From Corythucha ciliata (Eukaryota > Arthropoda > Insecta > Hemiptera > Tingidae), in contig CM075939.1 in NCBI GenBank assembly GCA_038030265.1, forward strand, positions 15,171,253-15,235,252: a stretch of DNA of 64,000 bases. Direction: 5' to 3'. Below, in pieces: positions 1-10,542 of the stretch. Position 1 is the first letter of the stretch; each line of letters begins with the position of its first letter. Below the pieces are notes generated by a model. That model saw only the letters and a program-made list of their open reading frames with translations, was not told the origin of the DNA and ran no database searches. The position numbers were made by a program, and so were the translations under genes.

Positions 1-437
1 TACCTCTTTTTTTTTTTTTTTGTAATTAACTTCGTACAATGGCCCAACAGGAATTTTTTCCTTGTTTACAACTTCTACTGCATTAATTGCCCAAAAATCT
101 CTACTACACCAAATTTTAAAAGCACAAAGTCTACTAGCTAAGAGGGTGGAAAGCCTGTTTGAATAGAAAATTAATAAAAATATAATGAATTAAATAACGT
201 TTGAAAAATTATAGATAACGACAAAGAAACCTATAAATAACTAAGTATTAATTATCAGATAAAATATAATTAGCAAAAAATAATTTTGATGCAAATATAT
301 GAATATTAAAAGACACATGCAATACAAAAAGCAAGCGGAACACACTGAGTGCATAATATTGTGAACATTATTTAAATAAAATTTTGTCATGCAACGTGCT
401 TTTCTGCAGTTCTATCTCAAATATTCATAACTCTTAC
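1..437. other. AT-rich intron sequence 3' of the last visible collagen exon
   Basis: No gene or element is recognised here. The stretch lies just downstream, on the minus strand, of the exon at 438-536, so it is most simply the next intron of the collagen gene, which continues off the left edge. Confidence 0.5.
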
Positions 438-536
438 CCGTTTGCCTCGTTTTCCGCGAGCTCCCTTCTCGCCAGGAAGGCCTGGAGGTCCGGTTGGTCC
501 TACATCACCCTTCTCACCTTTACCTCCTTTGAGTCC
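438..536 (-). CDS. Collagen-like gene, exon (Gly-X-Y, 99 bp), most 3' exon seen
   Basis: This minus-strand exon encodes 11 uninterrupted Gly-X-Y triplets, starting GLKGGKGEKGDVGPTGPPG and ending in the basic string GARGKRGKR. The 5' splice site reads CGG/GTAAGAG. The nearest acceptor, TGTCTAAG, puts the exon in phase 0 starting on a Gly codon, as in many collagen exons. The upstream exon at 1097-1202 ends in phase 1, so the two do not join in frame as drawn. An alternative acceptor (ACGAG at 563-564) would extend the exon to 562, keep the frame, and insert the nine-residue interruption VEWHCNLSK with one Cys. Either that longer exon is used or a small exon between them was missed. Triple-helical extracellular or membrane-bound structural role inferred from family. 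Confidence 0.8.
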
Positions 537-1096
537 CTTAGACAAATTACAGTGCCACTCAACTCGTTCCAGAAAATAATATACAAATTAAAAAAAAAAA
601 GTGTAAAAAGAAAAAAAATTAATCGCTTAAAAAAAAGGAAAGAAGAAGGCGATTTCATACTAGAAAATGGGGTGTTTCTACAGAAATACAATGCTATTCA
701 CTTCCACGTATTAGGTAAGTTTTAAAGAACGAGCGCTTTATTATTTCATTATAATATTTTTAAATAAGTATAAACCGCCCTTTTATCGTCTGTTGTGTGT
801 AATTTAATGACTGATTCAATTAAATTTTGTCTTCGCGTCAGTAAAACTAAATAAAACAGTTTCCTTTTTCTGGGAGAACAACATGAAAAAAGAAAGGGAC
901 CCTCAAAAACCGTTCAAACGAAAATGAACTGCCATGAAAACTGAAAATGTCGTTCTCTCTTTCCAACTCTTGACAATTCCCCTCCTCATCAACGCGACTG
1001 GTACGCAAACATTTTGATTTCTTTTTCCACCGTAATATCTCAACGCTATTTTATAGCGACACGTAAGGGGAAAGACATTATTTGAATGAAACTGAC

Positions 1097-1202
1097 CTGG
1101 GGGTCCGGGCGGGCCAGGTGGTCCTTCGATGATTCCCGTCGGGAATTGGTCGCCCTTTAACGTTGTTGTCAGCCCTCGTTCGCCTTTGTCTCCTTTTTCT
1201 CC
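1097..1202 (-). CDS. Collagen-like gene, exon with imperfect triple helix (106 bp)
   Basis: The minus-strand exon starts on a Gly codon after the acceptor TTCCCAG and ends CCCCCAG/GTCAGT, splitting the last Gly codon (phase 1). It encodes GEKGDKGER, then a break in the Gly-X-Y register (GLTTTLKGDQFPTGIIE), then [10 protein letters not shown]. The break followed by a run of GPP resembles the short non-collagenous interruptions of transmembrane collagens (types XIII, XXIII, XXV). That resemblance is from memory of the family and not a search result. It joins in frame with the phase-0 exon at 6208-6387. Confidence 0.85.
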
Positions 1203-1539
1203 CTGGGAATTGCAAAAAAAAAGAGAGAAAAAAGGGTAAATTTGATTGAAGATAGCTGGATTGTGACAATTGATACGTTCGTATGAGAGGGAATGGGCTA
1301 TCTGTGATACGCAGTAATCTCTCAAAGAAAATTTAATAATAACGATCAACTAATGTTTTCAGCCTAACAGCCGGCTTACGGATGAAAATAGATCGTATGT
1401 TGTGGGAGGATGATCAAAATTATCCTGTTGCCCAGCTTCAAGAAGCCGATTTCAACGACTTGACACTCCTTTCTTTAAATAAATGTTGCTTCAGATTTGG
1501 CTATTTCAAAATCGAATTAGGCTATGATGACCAAATGTA

Positions 1540-1665
1540 AAAAAAGGTTTCCGAGGGCGCACGAAAAAGTAGGACAAAAGGTGGACGCCTTCTACGGAAA
1601 CTAGGATACAACAGTAGGACGCCTAAAAAAAAAGTTAACTACGAATAACCTTTGATTTTAGGAGA
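1540..1665 (+). repeat. Interspersed GTAGGACG repeat, copy 1
   Basis: The segment carries several GTAGGAC motifs followed by GTTAACTACGAATAA. The same arrangement occurs just inside the left end of the hAT element at 4404 (4450-4520), so this is probably a subterminal remnant of a second copy of that element. No terminal repeat is visible here. Confidence 0.55.
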
Positions 1666-1678
1666 GTTAGGAGAAACA

Positions 1679-1892
1679 ATGGCCCTGGATGGGGTTCAGC
1701 TTAGCTGATCCCTCACAGTACAACGGTTAAAGGAGTCACCGTGGCGCAATTGGCAGCGTGCTGGACCAGTAATCCAGAGGTGGCGGGTTCAAATCCCGCC
1801 GGGGATCTCATTTTTTCTCGAAGCTTGAATCGTGTTGGGATGTCGGTGCCCTTCCAGCGTCATCCAGAAAAATCAATATTTAATTTATTTAA
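1679..1892 (+). mobile_element. tRNA-derived SINE, copy 1
   Basis: A tRNA-like module lies at about 1736-1805, with box A TGGCGCAATTGG (1742-1753), an anticodon arm CTGGA-CCAGTAA-TCCAG (loop AGT) and box B GGTTCAAATCC (1786-1796). The acceptor stem has mismatches, so it is unlikely to be a working tRNA. Sequence before the tRNA module (from ATGGCCCTGG at 1679) and after it (T6, then CTCGAAGCTTGAATCGTGTTGGG, then an AT-rich tail) is shared with the copy at 10844-11060. This identifies an interspersed family rather than a tRNA gene. Confidence 0.85.
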
Positions 1893-2560
1893 TCGTTGAT
1901 TATTTTGATGTTAAAATTTTTGTTTACTAGTTTTCGAAAGCAATGTAACGGCTTCAGTGTCGTAGTCTCTTTTTATCCATAACCCGGGGCTGCTATAATT
2001 TCAACCGGGGGTGAGGTGAGACGGTCGGAGGAAGGAGTCGAAGTCGCTTTGTCAAAACCGGTGTTCATCATCGGAGTGCATCGACCATTGGACCAGTTAC
2101 AGACCATTATATCGATTGCCAAAACGACAGCATTGCAATAAAGGCAACAAAAAGGAGGTGAGCCCACACGATCATTTTTCCTGTTAGGGGACCCAGAATC
2201 CCGGTGAAATTAAAATTTGAACAAACAAAATATACGAAATTCAGTTTCGAAGAATGAAAATTCGGGAAAATGGAGTTTAAATAACGAAATTCGGTTTTGG
2301 AGAGAGTCAAATCCTCGAATTTTGGGTTTTTAAAGAGCCAAATCTCTCTAAAAAAAACAAATCGGGGGTTTGGCTCTTAAAAAAAACCCGATTTGTGGGT
2401 GTTTGTTTTGCTCCTTTCAACACCGAAATATTTGGGTTTGACTCTTCAATAAAGCAATACACGAGAGTGGGGTTCTTAAAAAGGCAAACTTTTACGGTTT
2501 TTGGCTTTTTGAAAAGATTATTTTCGTGAAATTGGCTCCAAAAAATCTTATTTCGCCAGG
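1893..2560. repeat. Unique sequence followed by short minisatellite B stretch
   Basis: Positions 1893-2200 show nothing recognisable. From about 2200 to 2560 the sequence contains degenerate units of the kind ACGAAATTTGGTTTTGAAAGAGCCAAA (about 30 bp), the same family as at 4600-5395. Confidence 0.5.
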
Positions 2561-3345
2561 TAGAAGAACAAAGTTCAAGGCAGAGGAGGGAAAATGGTGT
2601 AACGTGGTGGACCTTTTGGTGGTGATACCTCATGCGAGGGTCTTGCGTCCCGCATCTTTGCCTGACCTTCAATTTTGCCTGACATTTAAAAAAAGAGCCC
2701 CCCCCCCCTCTCGGACCAAGACTTGTTGACAACCGGATGAATAATTCCACAAACTGCTCAAACGATCCGCGGGACTCGACGCTATGTACCTGACCTGACG
2801 ATAGATGGGTGCGGCCAATTTCACGCAACTCGATCTATGGACGAAATCATTTGTTTAGCGCCCTTTCTAGTATTAAAATAGTTTGTTTACGATTTTATGC
2901 GAAATTTTCGTGTTTTTTTAGCCATTTAAGTACTTTGAAAAACAAGAAAACGTAAACGAATGATTTTACGTTGAGATATTCCTTCTAAACAACTTACCAC
3001 GTAACCTTGGCCAAACCATCAATGTTATTTAAACTAAAATAATGTTTGGAAATACTAAACAAACGAAAAATATGGCTAAACAAACGGTTTTACATTGAGA
3101 TATGCCGCTAAACAAACGATTTAGTTCATGGGTCGGGTCAGGTTCACGCGCACCTCGATGCTGGGCCCAAAACAGTTTCGACTGCAAAATTACACGTTTT
3201 TGACCAAAAAGTCATAATTTATGGGCAAATACACGACTAAATAATTTGTTTCTGTGGGATTAAATCGACAATTTCCGGTCTCTACACTCACGTCAGTACT
3301 TCACGGACTTGACTCTAAGCCCAGAAAATATCCGCCGTTCTTATA
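2561..3345. repeat. Noncoding, with loose AAACAAACGATTT repeats
   Basis: No gene is recognised. Around 2840-3130 the phrase CTAAACAAACGATTTTAC followed by TTGAGATAT recurs several times, indicating another degraded tandem repeat. A C11 tract lies at 2698-2708. Confidence 0.4.
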
Positions 3346-4290
3346 AAATATTTATCCAACGCAGAAAACATCAATTTTACCAGAAATGGTCCATTTCATC
3401 CCGAAAACGTAAATTGTTCCCCGAATAAACATGTCAATTTCAAGCAGAAAATGCCACTTGAACAGCGAAAATGTCCAAATGAATTCTACGCTTGACATCC
3501 GTTTTCCCGTAAAATTTCCATACGACCCAAAAAATGCCAATTTTATTCCAAAAATGTCAGTTTTTTACGCCCAAAATATAACTTTTAGGCCAGAAATGTC
3601 CATCCTAATCCCAGAAAATGTAAATGCGCCAAACATTGATCTTATGCAAAAATGTCAAGTTCACAAGGAAAATGTCAATTTTACCCAGACATTGTCCATT
3701 ACACCCACGCAATGTACTCCAAAAATTAAAATTTTATGCAGAAACTTCCACAAGGACACACGTAGGACACACAAAATGTCTCGATTTTACTCATAATATG
3801 TCCACTTTACTCAATACAGTGTCAATTTCGCAGATATTGCAACTTTTACGCCCATAATGTCAAGTTTTGTCGAAATTGTCGAAAATAAACAACTATTAGG
3901 GCGAAAATGTAATACTTGTTAATTTTATGTCAAACAGGTCGATTTTAAGCCAAAAATGTCAATTTTAGGAAAGAGTCAATTTTACGCCAAAAATGACAAT
4001 ATTTTAATCCAAAAAACTTCATTTTAAGCCAAAAACGTAAATATTGAGCCAAAAAAGTCAATTTTATCCGTAAAATGCAATTTTTGCACCGAGAATTGTT
4101 AATTTTACCCAGAAAATAGTTATCATTAGCCCAAAAAGTTAATTTTCATACCGAAAATGTTATTTTTACGCCAATACCACCAATTTAACGCCTAAAATGT
4201 TGATCCAGTACCCAGAAAATGGCAATTGCATGCCAAAAATGTTAATTGATCGCAGAAAATATTAATTTTACCAATGACAATGCGAAACGC
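3346..4290 (+). repeat. Minisatellite A, about 20-21 bp unit
   Basis: Dozens of degenerate units of the form AAAATGTCAATTTTACGCC fill the interval. The long open frames here are a by-product of the repeat. Shorter stretches of the same family are at 7960-8290 and 9020-9200. Confidence 0.85.
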
Positions 4291-4403
4291 TCATTTATGA
4301 TCCTTCCAAAAAGGATTAACCCCCAAAACAGAGCTCTTGTCTACGAAATCAAAAAGTCCTTACTGGCTTGTTCGTAAGGTAACATCAGGACCGGGCGCAA
4401 TTG

Positions 4404-5874
4404 TAGGGTGACTCACACAACGTTCTGGGGGAGGGGGGGTAAACGTGGTTAATAGTAGGACGCTTTCGACGGAAAGTAGGACACACAAGTAGGACGCCTA
4501 AATACAAGTTAACAAAGACTAATCGTTCATCAGTTTGATGTTAAATGAGGTCCCCCCCCCCACGTCCACTTAAGCGTTTCAGGTAGGAAATTAGGTTTTA
4601 AATGAATGAAAACCACGAAACTAGGGTTCGAAGGAGCCAAAACTATGAAATTAAAAGGTTTTTGAATGGGCCAAATCCACGAATAAGGATTTTGAAAGGG
4701 CGAAAGCCCGCGAAACTCGCGTTTGTGAGAGCCAAAATGACAAAATTTGGTTTTCGATCTAGCCAAATCCGTAAATTTGCTTTTTGAAAGAGCCACATTT
4801 TGCTTTTCAAACTAGCGAAATCTACGAAACTGATTCTAGGAAGTGCTGAGGCCACGGAATTTGTTCTGTGAAACGTGAAATTAGGGTTTGAGATAGAAAA
4901 AAAAGCAAATCCGTGATCCTATTGGTTATGAAAGAGCGAAAATCCTCGGTAAAATTTTGGTTCAAGCAGCCAAAATCACGAAATTTGTCTTTTCTATGTT
5001 AGTTTTTCGAATTGGACAAAGACTTGCGACTGTGGACTCCAGAAAGAACTAAACCCACGAAATTTGTCTAGACAATTATAGCCCACATCTGTGAAATTGT
5101 GTAGATATAAATGAGCCACATCCACGAAATCAAAGTTGGAAAAAAAATAAAACAGCAAAATTTGGAATTTGTAAGACTCAAATTGACGAAATTTAGGTTT
5201 CGAACAAGCAAAACCCACGAAATTTGGTTTTTGAAAGAATCAATTCCACGAAATTTGGTTTTCGAAGGGGCGAAAATCCTCGAAATAGGAATTTGAACGA
5301 GACGAATCCAGAAAATTCAGTTTCTAGTGAGCGGAATTGGCGTCTGTAAGAATCGAAATGACGACATTTTATTTTTGAAAGTGTCAAACGCTCATGATAG
5401 TTTTTAAATCAGACTTTCGGTCTAATGTTCTCATAGGCTGTAGGGTCAATTTCAAATTTTTGAGTGAAACGGAGGCATGAAGGTGTGTGAGAGTGATTCA
5501 GATGGGTGAAATAACTTATTGTTCTCTAGGCGGACTTTGCGCTACGATACCCGTCCTATAGCGCTCGACCTGCAGACCTGGTAAAATCGAGTTAGGGCAA
5601 GAGACCCGGGTCACTTGTGCTGATGAGGACCGTGAGTGCAAAACTGGGACTGGGGACGTGGCGGTTAAGCGTCGCAGCTTTGTTTAAACATGAACTTGAA
5701 AGATGTTGTGAGTCGTAAGCACCAGACGTTACAATAAGTAGAGATCGAAAAAGGAGGACAAAAAGGAGGATAATTTCGACCTTTTCCCGGACACCTGTAA
5801 AATGAGTCCGGACGTCCTCGGACGCTTTAATAAGTAGGGCATGTCTGGGGAAAGTAGGACGTCTGGTCACCCTA
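4404..5874. mobile_element. Non-autonomous hAT-type transposon with 8-bp target duplication
   Basis: The element begins TAGGGTGACTCACACAACG at 4404 and ends, read on the minus strand from 5874, TAGGGTGACCAGACGTCC. It is flanked on both sides by the same octamer CGCAATTG (4396-4403 and 5875-5882). An 8-bp duplication and a TAGGGTGAC terminus fit hAT elements. No transposase is present. The interior is largely a minisatellite B array (4600-5395), plus GTAGGACG motifs near both ends. Length is 1471 bp. Confidence 0.85.
4600..5395 (+). repeat. Minisatellite B, about 30 bp unit, inside the hAT element
   Basis: Degenerate units of the form CACGAAATTTGGTTTTCGAA followed by AGAGCCAAA are repeated about 25 times. 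The family recurs at 10040-10500, 13560-14600, 37490-38010, 41170-41960, 53990-54220 and 63560-64000. Confidence 0.85.
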
Positions 5875-5936
5875 CGCAATTGAGGCGTTGAAATTGTCGA
5901 AAATAAAGTCAAATTATAGTTTCTAGCTTAAAATAC

Positions 5937-6010
5937 AACTATTGTGGACATAGTAGTAACATCGAGGGAGTAAAGGCGTGGTTTATTTTCTGAGAGAAGT
6001 TTATATCAAC
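5937..6010 (+). repeat. Interspersed repeat shared with 62125-62255
   Basis: The phrase AGTAAAGGCGTGGTTTATTT followed by TCTGAGAGAAGTTTAT, preceded by CTATTG...TAGTAACA, recurs near 62131-62171 and 62209-62252. The element class is not recognised. Confidence 0.55.
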
Positions 6011-6207
6011 ACGAGCGCAGAGAGGGCTATAGAAAATAAAGTGATTTACTCGCGATTTATATGTTTTACTTTATGTACAACCAAACGATAGAAAAAATCA
6101 GAATAAGAGCTCTACGGCGAAAATTATCAAGAATTGGACGCTTCTAGTTCACAAGTTAAAACAGACTATTGAAGCGTAAATATAAGGAAGGAATTTCATA
6201 TACTCAC

Positions 6208-6387
6208 AGCTTGTCCTGGAGGTCCAGGTTCACCCTGTGGTCCCGGCGGGCCGGCCGGTCCAACTGGGCCCTTCTCTCCTTGCGGCCCTGAATCCCCAGG
6301 CAGGCCCTGCCGTCCGTCGTGACCGGGCAGTCCTTCGGGTCCTTGCGTTCCAGGCGGTCCGGGAGGTCCTGGCTCACCGGGTTCACC
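6208..6387 (-). CDS. Collagen-like gene, exon (Gly-X-Y, 180 bp)
   Basis: The largest collagen exon seen encodes 20 perfect Gly-X-Y triplets from [19 protein letters not shown] to [12 protein letters not shown]. The acceptor is ACTATTTAG and the donor GCT/GTGAGT; both ends are phase 0 and it opens on Gly. It follows the cassette exon at 6695-6748 and precedes the exon at 1097-1202 in the transcript. Perfect register and proline-rich X/Y positions indicate a stable triple helix. Confidence 0.92.
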
Positions 6388-6694
6388 CTAAATAGTGAAA
6401 GGGGAGGACAAGATAGGAGGGAAAATTAAAAGATATTCCATTTGATAACAGAAATTGAAGTTTAAAAAACTTTCCTTTAATAAGAAAGCAATCTATAACA
6501 GAAAGCATGCAAAAGGACCATGCAAAGTTATGGCAAGCAACCCCACCTCCTATAAGTGATATCCCAGTTTATTATATTAAATCATGAAAATGCCGTTTTA
6601 TTTTGCTCAAAGTGTGTGTATTAAGAATAGCCAGTACACTAGATGAATTGCAGTGGAGGTCTTTTTTTTTTTTCATTTTACTATGTACACTTAC

Positions 6695-6748
6695 TTTGAG
6701 CATTATAACGCTCTGCGCTGAAATGTTATGTCCCTGTTCTTGAAGCCC
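6695..6748 (-). CDS. Collagen-like gene, non-collagenous cassette exon (54 bp)
   Basis: This 54-bp phase-0 exon encodes GLQEQGHNISAQSVIMLK, with no Gly-X-Y register. The acceptor is GGTTTTAG and the donor AAA/GTAAGTGT, a near-consensus site. It contains a potential N-glycosylation site (NIS). Skipping it would not change the frame, so it could be an alternatively spliced interruption. It is assigned by position, phase and splice sites rather than by homology. Confidence 0.7.
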
Positions 6749-7338
6749 CTAAAACCATTAACGAAAACAAAAAAGAAAATAATAGAAGGAAAAAAACAAA
6801 CAAAAATAAACAAAATATCTCCTTTTTAGGAAATAAAAACAACGTACAAAATTAATTAGGCCAAAAGAAACCAAGTGGTAACTGGAAATAAAAGAAAAAA
6901 AAGAAGGAAAAAGAAAACGCAGTTCTTATTCCCCCCTCCCCTGCACAACCTATGTTTGGCGAAGTCGTGATGAAAATGTCAAATGATTTTCTTATCATCA
7001 TGAGCAACAGGTGATTCCCCGTACAGCCCTTGAGTCTACCACATTAAAAAGTTCTATACTTGAGGAAGGAATTGTACGCTGAGCGGCCTCAACCGAAAGA
7101 AACGTGCAGAGAGAAAAGAAGAATCGAACGAAGCGCACTAAAAGAAAATTACGGTACATATAGAGAGGGGGAAAATAAAAATAAATTAAGGATCCACGAA
7201 AAAAAGGAATGAAACTACACTAATTGAAAACTCATAATGAAAACAACACTTTTTCTTCCTTCCCTACGCAATTACTACTTTATGGAAAATAAATTATCCA
7301 CGTTATCTTATTCACTTGCTGTTGTTTTCTTTTTTTAC

Positions 7339-7407
7339 CTTAACGGCTACAATTTCCGCGTAGCCTAGCGTACCACCTCTGAGCGTTGTTACGGACCTCT
7401 TCAGTCC
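7339..7407 (-). CDS. Collagen-like gene, non-collagenous cassette exon (69 bp)
   Basis: The exon encodes 23 residues beginning GLKRSVTTLRGG and ending TLGYAEIVAVK, in phase 0 at both ends. The acceptor is GATTTCGCAG and the donor AAG/GTAAAA. It shares a pattern with its neighbours: a leading Gly, a short Thr/Val-rich segment, and a final VK immediately before the donor. Confidence 0.72.
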
Positions 7408-7590
7408 CTGCGAAATCAATTGGAATTGGAATTTTTCAAAGCACCCCCAAACAACATACCACTCAGTTTCAATTAATTAAAACAATTATGTTATTAGACG
7501 CAACACTCTTTGCCACACCCGGTGATTAGTACGTTGCTCTCAAAGAAGGGGGAGGGTATTTTTTTTTTCTTTTTCAAACTTCATAATTAC

Positions 7591-7662
7591 CTTAACGGCG
7601 GCGTAAACGTCGAAACCTGGGCTGCCCAATTCACCCTTTTGTCCTTTTTCACCAGGTCGTCC
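7591..7662 (-). CDS. Collagen-like gene, exon (mixed, 72 bp)
   Basis: The exon encodes GRPGEKGQKGELGSPG (Gly-X-Y) and then FDVYAAVK, where the triple helix stops. The acceptor is GCTTTCCAG and the donor AAG/GTAATT; phase 0 at both ends. The helix-to-interruption junction lies inside this exon, and the FDVYAAVK tail parallels the IVAVK and VIMLK tails of the next two exons. Confidence 0.85.
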
Positions 7663-7815
7663 CTGGAAAGCAAAACAAGAAGTTTATAAAAGGACCCTGT
7701 GAATAATGAAGAATTAAGGGCCGGGTCCACCATGAATGCTACTAGACGAAGGAAGGAACTGCAAATTGGACATAGGTCGAACCCGGCCTATTATGAGTGA
7801 ATGAATCAAACGTAC

Positions 7816-7851
7816 CGCATCACCTTTAGGCCCGTCCAGTCCAATAGGACC
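7816..7851 (-). CDS. Collagen-like gene, exon (Gly-X-Y, 36 bp)
   Basis: This 36-bp exon encodes GPIGLDGPKGDA, four triplets in phase 0. It is preceded by the pyrimidine-rich acceptor CTTTTTTTCAG and followed by GCG/GTACGT. Confidence 0.88.
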
Positions 7852-7959
7852 CTGAAAAAAAGAAGAGGGGGAATAAAAGAAGAGTTTAGTGGATGTAAAG
7901 TACAATAATTGATGACGCATTTTTAAAACCAAGAACGCAATGTTAACTAGTCAGTATTC

Positions 7960-8285
7960 ATCGAAAAAAAATGGTGAAATTCCTGTGACTTGAATGAAGA
8001 AATGAAAGGTTTCGGTCCAAAAACTTTTGCACGAAAAATGACATTTTTACAATGAAATTTCCAATTGTACACTGAGAAAAGCCAATTTTACATGTAAATC
8101 ACAATGAATCGAAAATGTCCCTTTCGCCTCGAACATGTGGGTTTTAAGTTTAAAAATACAATTTTAGGCTACAAACGTAAATTGTACGCTTTAAATTTTA
8201 CCCGGAAAATCTCCATCCACCGATAATATACATCCTGTTCCCAGGAAATGTCCATTATACTCCAAATATGCCCATTTTAAGCCGA
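7960..8285 (+). repeat. Minisatellite A, second array
   Basis: Degenerate AAAATGTCAATTTTA-type units as at 3346-4290; the array abuts the gypsy RT fragment. Confidence 0.65.
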
Positions 8286-8535
8286 AAATGTTCGTTCGTT
8301 CGAGGCTGGGGCGTTTGTTAGTCCAAACGGGAGATATTTGAATTGGTAGTGCCCTTTTCCCGGGACGCTGAAGACTGTTATGCGTCGACTATTCACCTCC
8401 AACGGAACCTGGAGATACGCTTGTTTTGGATCGATTTTAGATAGTACCTTGACGTTTTCCAGGTGCTCGAGGAGGGAACCCATGTTCGGTAACGGGTAGG
8501 CGTCTTTACGGGTGGCAACGAGATCGTTTTTCGCG
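8286..8535 (-). pseudogene. Ty3/gypsy-type reverse transcriptase fragment
   Basis: The minus strand encodes KDAYPLPNMGSLLEHL, then SKIDPKQAYLQVPL, then GHYQFKYLPFGLTNAP. These match in order the conserved RT blocks of Ty3/gypsy retrotransposons (KDxYPLP, SKIDLKxAYxQ, LPFGLTNAP). Only about 80 residues survive. The catalytic YxDD block, RNase H, integrase and LTRs are absent, and minisatellite A starts directly after the fragment. It is a dead relic in a collagen intron. Confidence 0.88.
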
Positions 8536-8739
8536 TAAATTCAGTAGAAATTCGGAAGGGGACTCGTTTGGACTATTAGAGAAATTAAGATTCCAGCCCT
8601 GAATACTGAATTCGGTAAGGGGATTCTTGCAGCACACTTTGAACGTTGAATACCGGTGAAGGTTATGGGGTAGGGGTTTTGCAAGCTGCAAGTTTATCCT
8701 TAAAAATACGTTTTCTACACGAAGTTGGTCAAGCGTAAT

Positions 8740-8959
8740 GGGTTCGTCAGTTTTATAACCAATACTACTAATGAAATAAAAAGGTGTTGTCTCCCAACGA
8801 AGTTTTGTTTATTATATTTAACAAAAGCTTTTCACCTTCTTAGAGGCATCCTCAGTGTTAATCAAACCTACAAACTAAACGAAGGGGGGGGTGGTCGTTT
8901 GGGGGTTGGGGTTTGGTCGTTGGGAGACAACACCTTTTTATTTCATCGTTGACGAACCC
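8740..8959. mobile_element. Foldback/MITE-like inverted repeat
   Basis: Arms 8771-8800 and 8917-8946 are perfect 30-bp reverse complements (beginning ATGAAATAAAAAGGTGTTGT). A second paired block, GGGTTCGTCA at 8740-8749 and TGACGAACCC at 8950-8959, lies outside them. The left arm has about 17 extra bases between blocks. The loop is about 116 bp and contains a G8 tract. Confidence 0.8.
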
Positions 8960-9019
8960 AACAACACCGCCCTTCACTCAAACATGATGAATACTACTAA
9001 TAACTTTTAAAAGATTTGA

Positions 9020-9415
9020 AGCTGAAAATGGCAATTTAAGGGTGATGACAAATTTATGCTAAATATACCCAGTGTATGGTGAAACTGTCAATTTTTGCAC
9101 CGAAAGTAGCCAACTTTACCCTGAAATGCCAATTTTACGCTTTCAGGCCAAACATGCAATTGTGTTTTACCCGAACATCCAATTTGGCAGGTCCGGCTTA
9201 TTCAAAATTGAAATTAATCAAACAGGTAATCAAAAAGTTGAAGTAAAAAAGTGAAACAAGAGTAAAAGTAAAAATAAAAGGGGGAAAATAAAATAAAATA
9301 AAGAGTAATCAAAAAGTGATTTCTAGTACGCATTTCGTGGTGCTGGCTACTTGCAAAAATACGAGCAACCTTCAAATTTTGCAAAATAGTTCCTCTCAAT
9401 TCCAATTCGAGGGTT
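9020..9415. repeat. Minisatellite A remnant and AT-rich noncoding
   Basis: About 9020-9200 holds a few degenerate A-family units; 9200-9415 is AT-rich with no recognised feature. Confidence 0.4.
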
Positions 9416-9419
9416 AACT

Positions 9420-10030
9420 CCCTGAAAAAACGAAATTTCGCGGGGCTAGCTCATTCTCTGCTTAAATTGAGAAAATGGCTAATTCGCGGATAAAATTGAT
9501 GAAAAGTGCTAACTCATGGCTAAATGTGAGATAATTTTGAAAAAGCTCTAATCCGTGGTTAAATTTGAGAAAAACGATCATTTGCGGGGCATCACAATGT
9601 ACTGACCCGAACAAAAATCAACCCAGCACCCTAAAATTGAGAAAAAAACGCTAACTCGCATGGCTAAATGTGAAAAACTCGCTAATTCGTGCGGCCAAAT
9701 TTAAGAACAAGTGTTGATTCACGGCTAAAAATGAGAAAAAGCTCTCATTTAAAGCTGAAATTGAGAATAAACGCTAATTAAGAGCTAAAAATGAGAAAAT
9801 ACGCGCTAATTCGTTGCTACAATGTGAATCACCCTTTTCTCGCCTATTCGCTGGTATTGGTAACTCGCGGATTAAATTGAGAAAATCGCTTATTCGCAGC
9901 TAAACTTGAGAAAAAGTGCTATCTCATGGTCAAATGTGAAATAATTTCGGAAAAGCTCGGATAAATAAACGGATACATTTCAGAAAAGAGGTAATTTCAG
10001 GGCATCCTAATTCACAGCCAAAACTGAGAA
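9420..10030 (+). repeat. Minisatellite C, about 28-30 bp unit
   Basis: Units of the form GCTAATTCGCGGCTAAAATT followed by GAGAAAAA are tandemly repeated. The family recurs in this orientation at 52110-52340 and 61320-62090, and inverted at 15480-16480, 29440-29760 and 58180-58340. Confidence 0.85.
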
Positions 10031-10034
10031 AATC

Positions 10035-10500
10035 ACGGCCACTTCGTTACCGTTGGCAACCCAGCGAAATTGGGGGTTCAAAAAAAAATTTACGAAAATT
10101 TGAAGTTTCCTGCGAGTGAAACCACATGCGAAAAATTTATTTTTGGTGAGAGAAATCCGCAAAATTTGGTTCTCCGCGAAAAGAGTATTTTTGTGTGTGC
10201 AACAAACAGCCGCCAAATTGGGTTTTTAGCAAACAAACAGCCGTGAAATTGGGAACAAAATCAGCGTTTTTTTTTTGTTTTTTTTTTATATTTTTTTTTT
10301 TATTTTTTTATTTTGTCAGATCTTCAGATTAGTGATTAGTGAGGCAGACTCACAACACAATTTTTTTTTGCGAGAAACCCCCACGGAATTTGATTTTACA
10401 GTGCGAAATTCGAGAAATTAGTGAGCCAAACTCGCAAAATATTTCTTTTTTAGAAAAATTGTTTGGATTTTTTTTTCAATTAGGGAACTTGACGAAATCG
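10035..10500 (-). repeat. Minisatellite B array, T-rich and decayed
   Basis: Degenerate GAAATTTGG/GTTTTTAG units with GTGAGCCAAA links, interrupted by a T-rich stretch at 10266-10316. Confidence 0.6.
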
Positions 10501-10542
10501 GTGGTGACCCTGTATGACTTGTACTTTTTGATGCTATTATTT

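Noticed and set aside
1736..1805. Functional tRNA gene (anticodon loop AGT)
   Set aside because: Acceptor stem mismatches and shared flanks with 10844-11060 show it is a SINE head.
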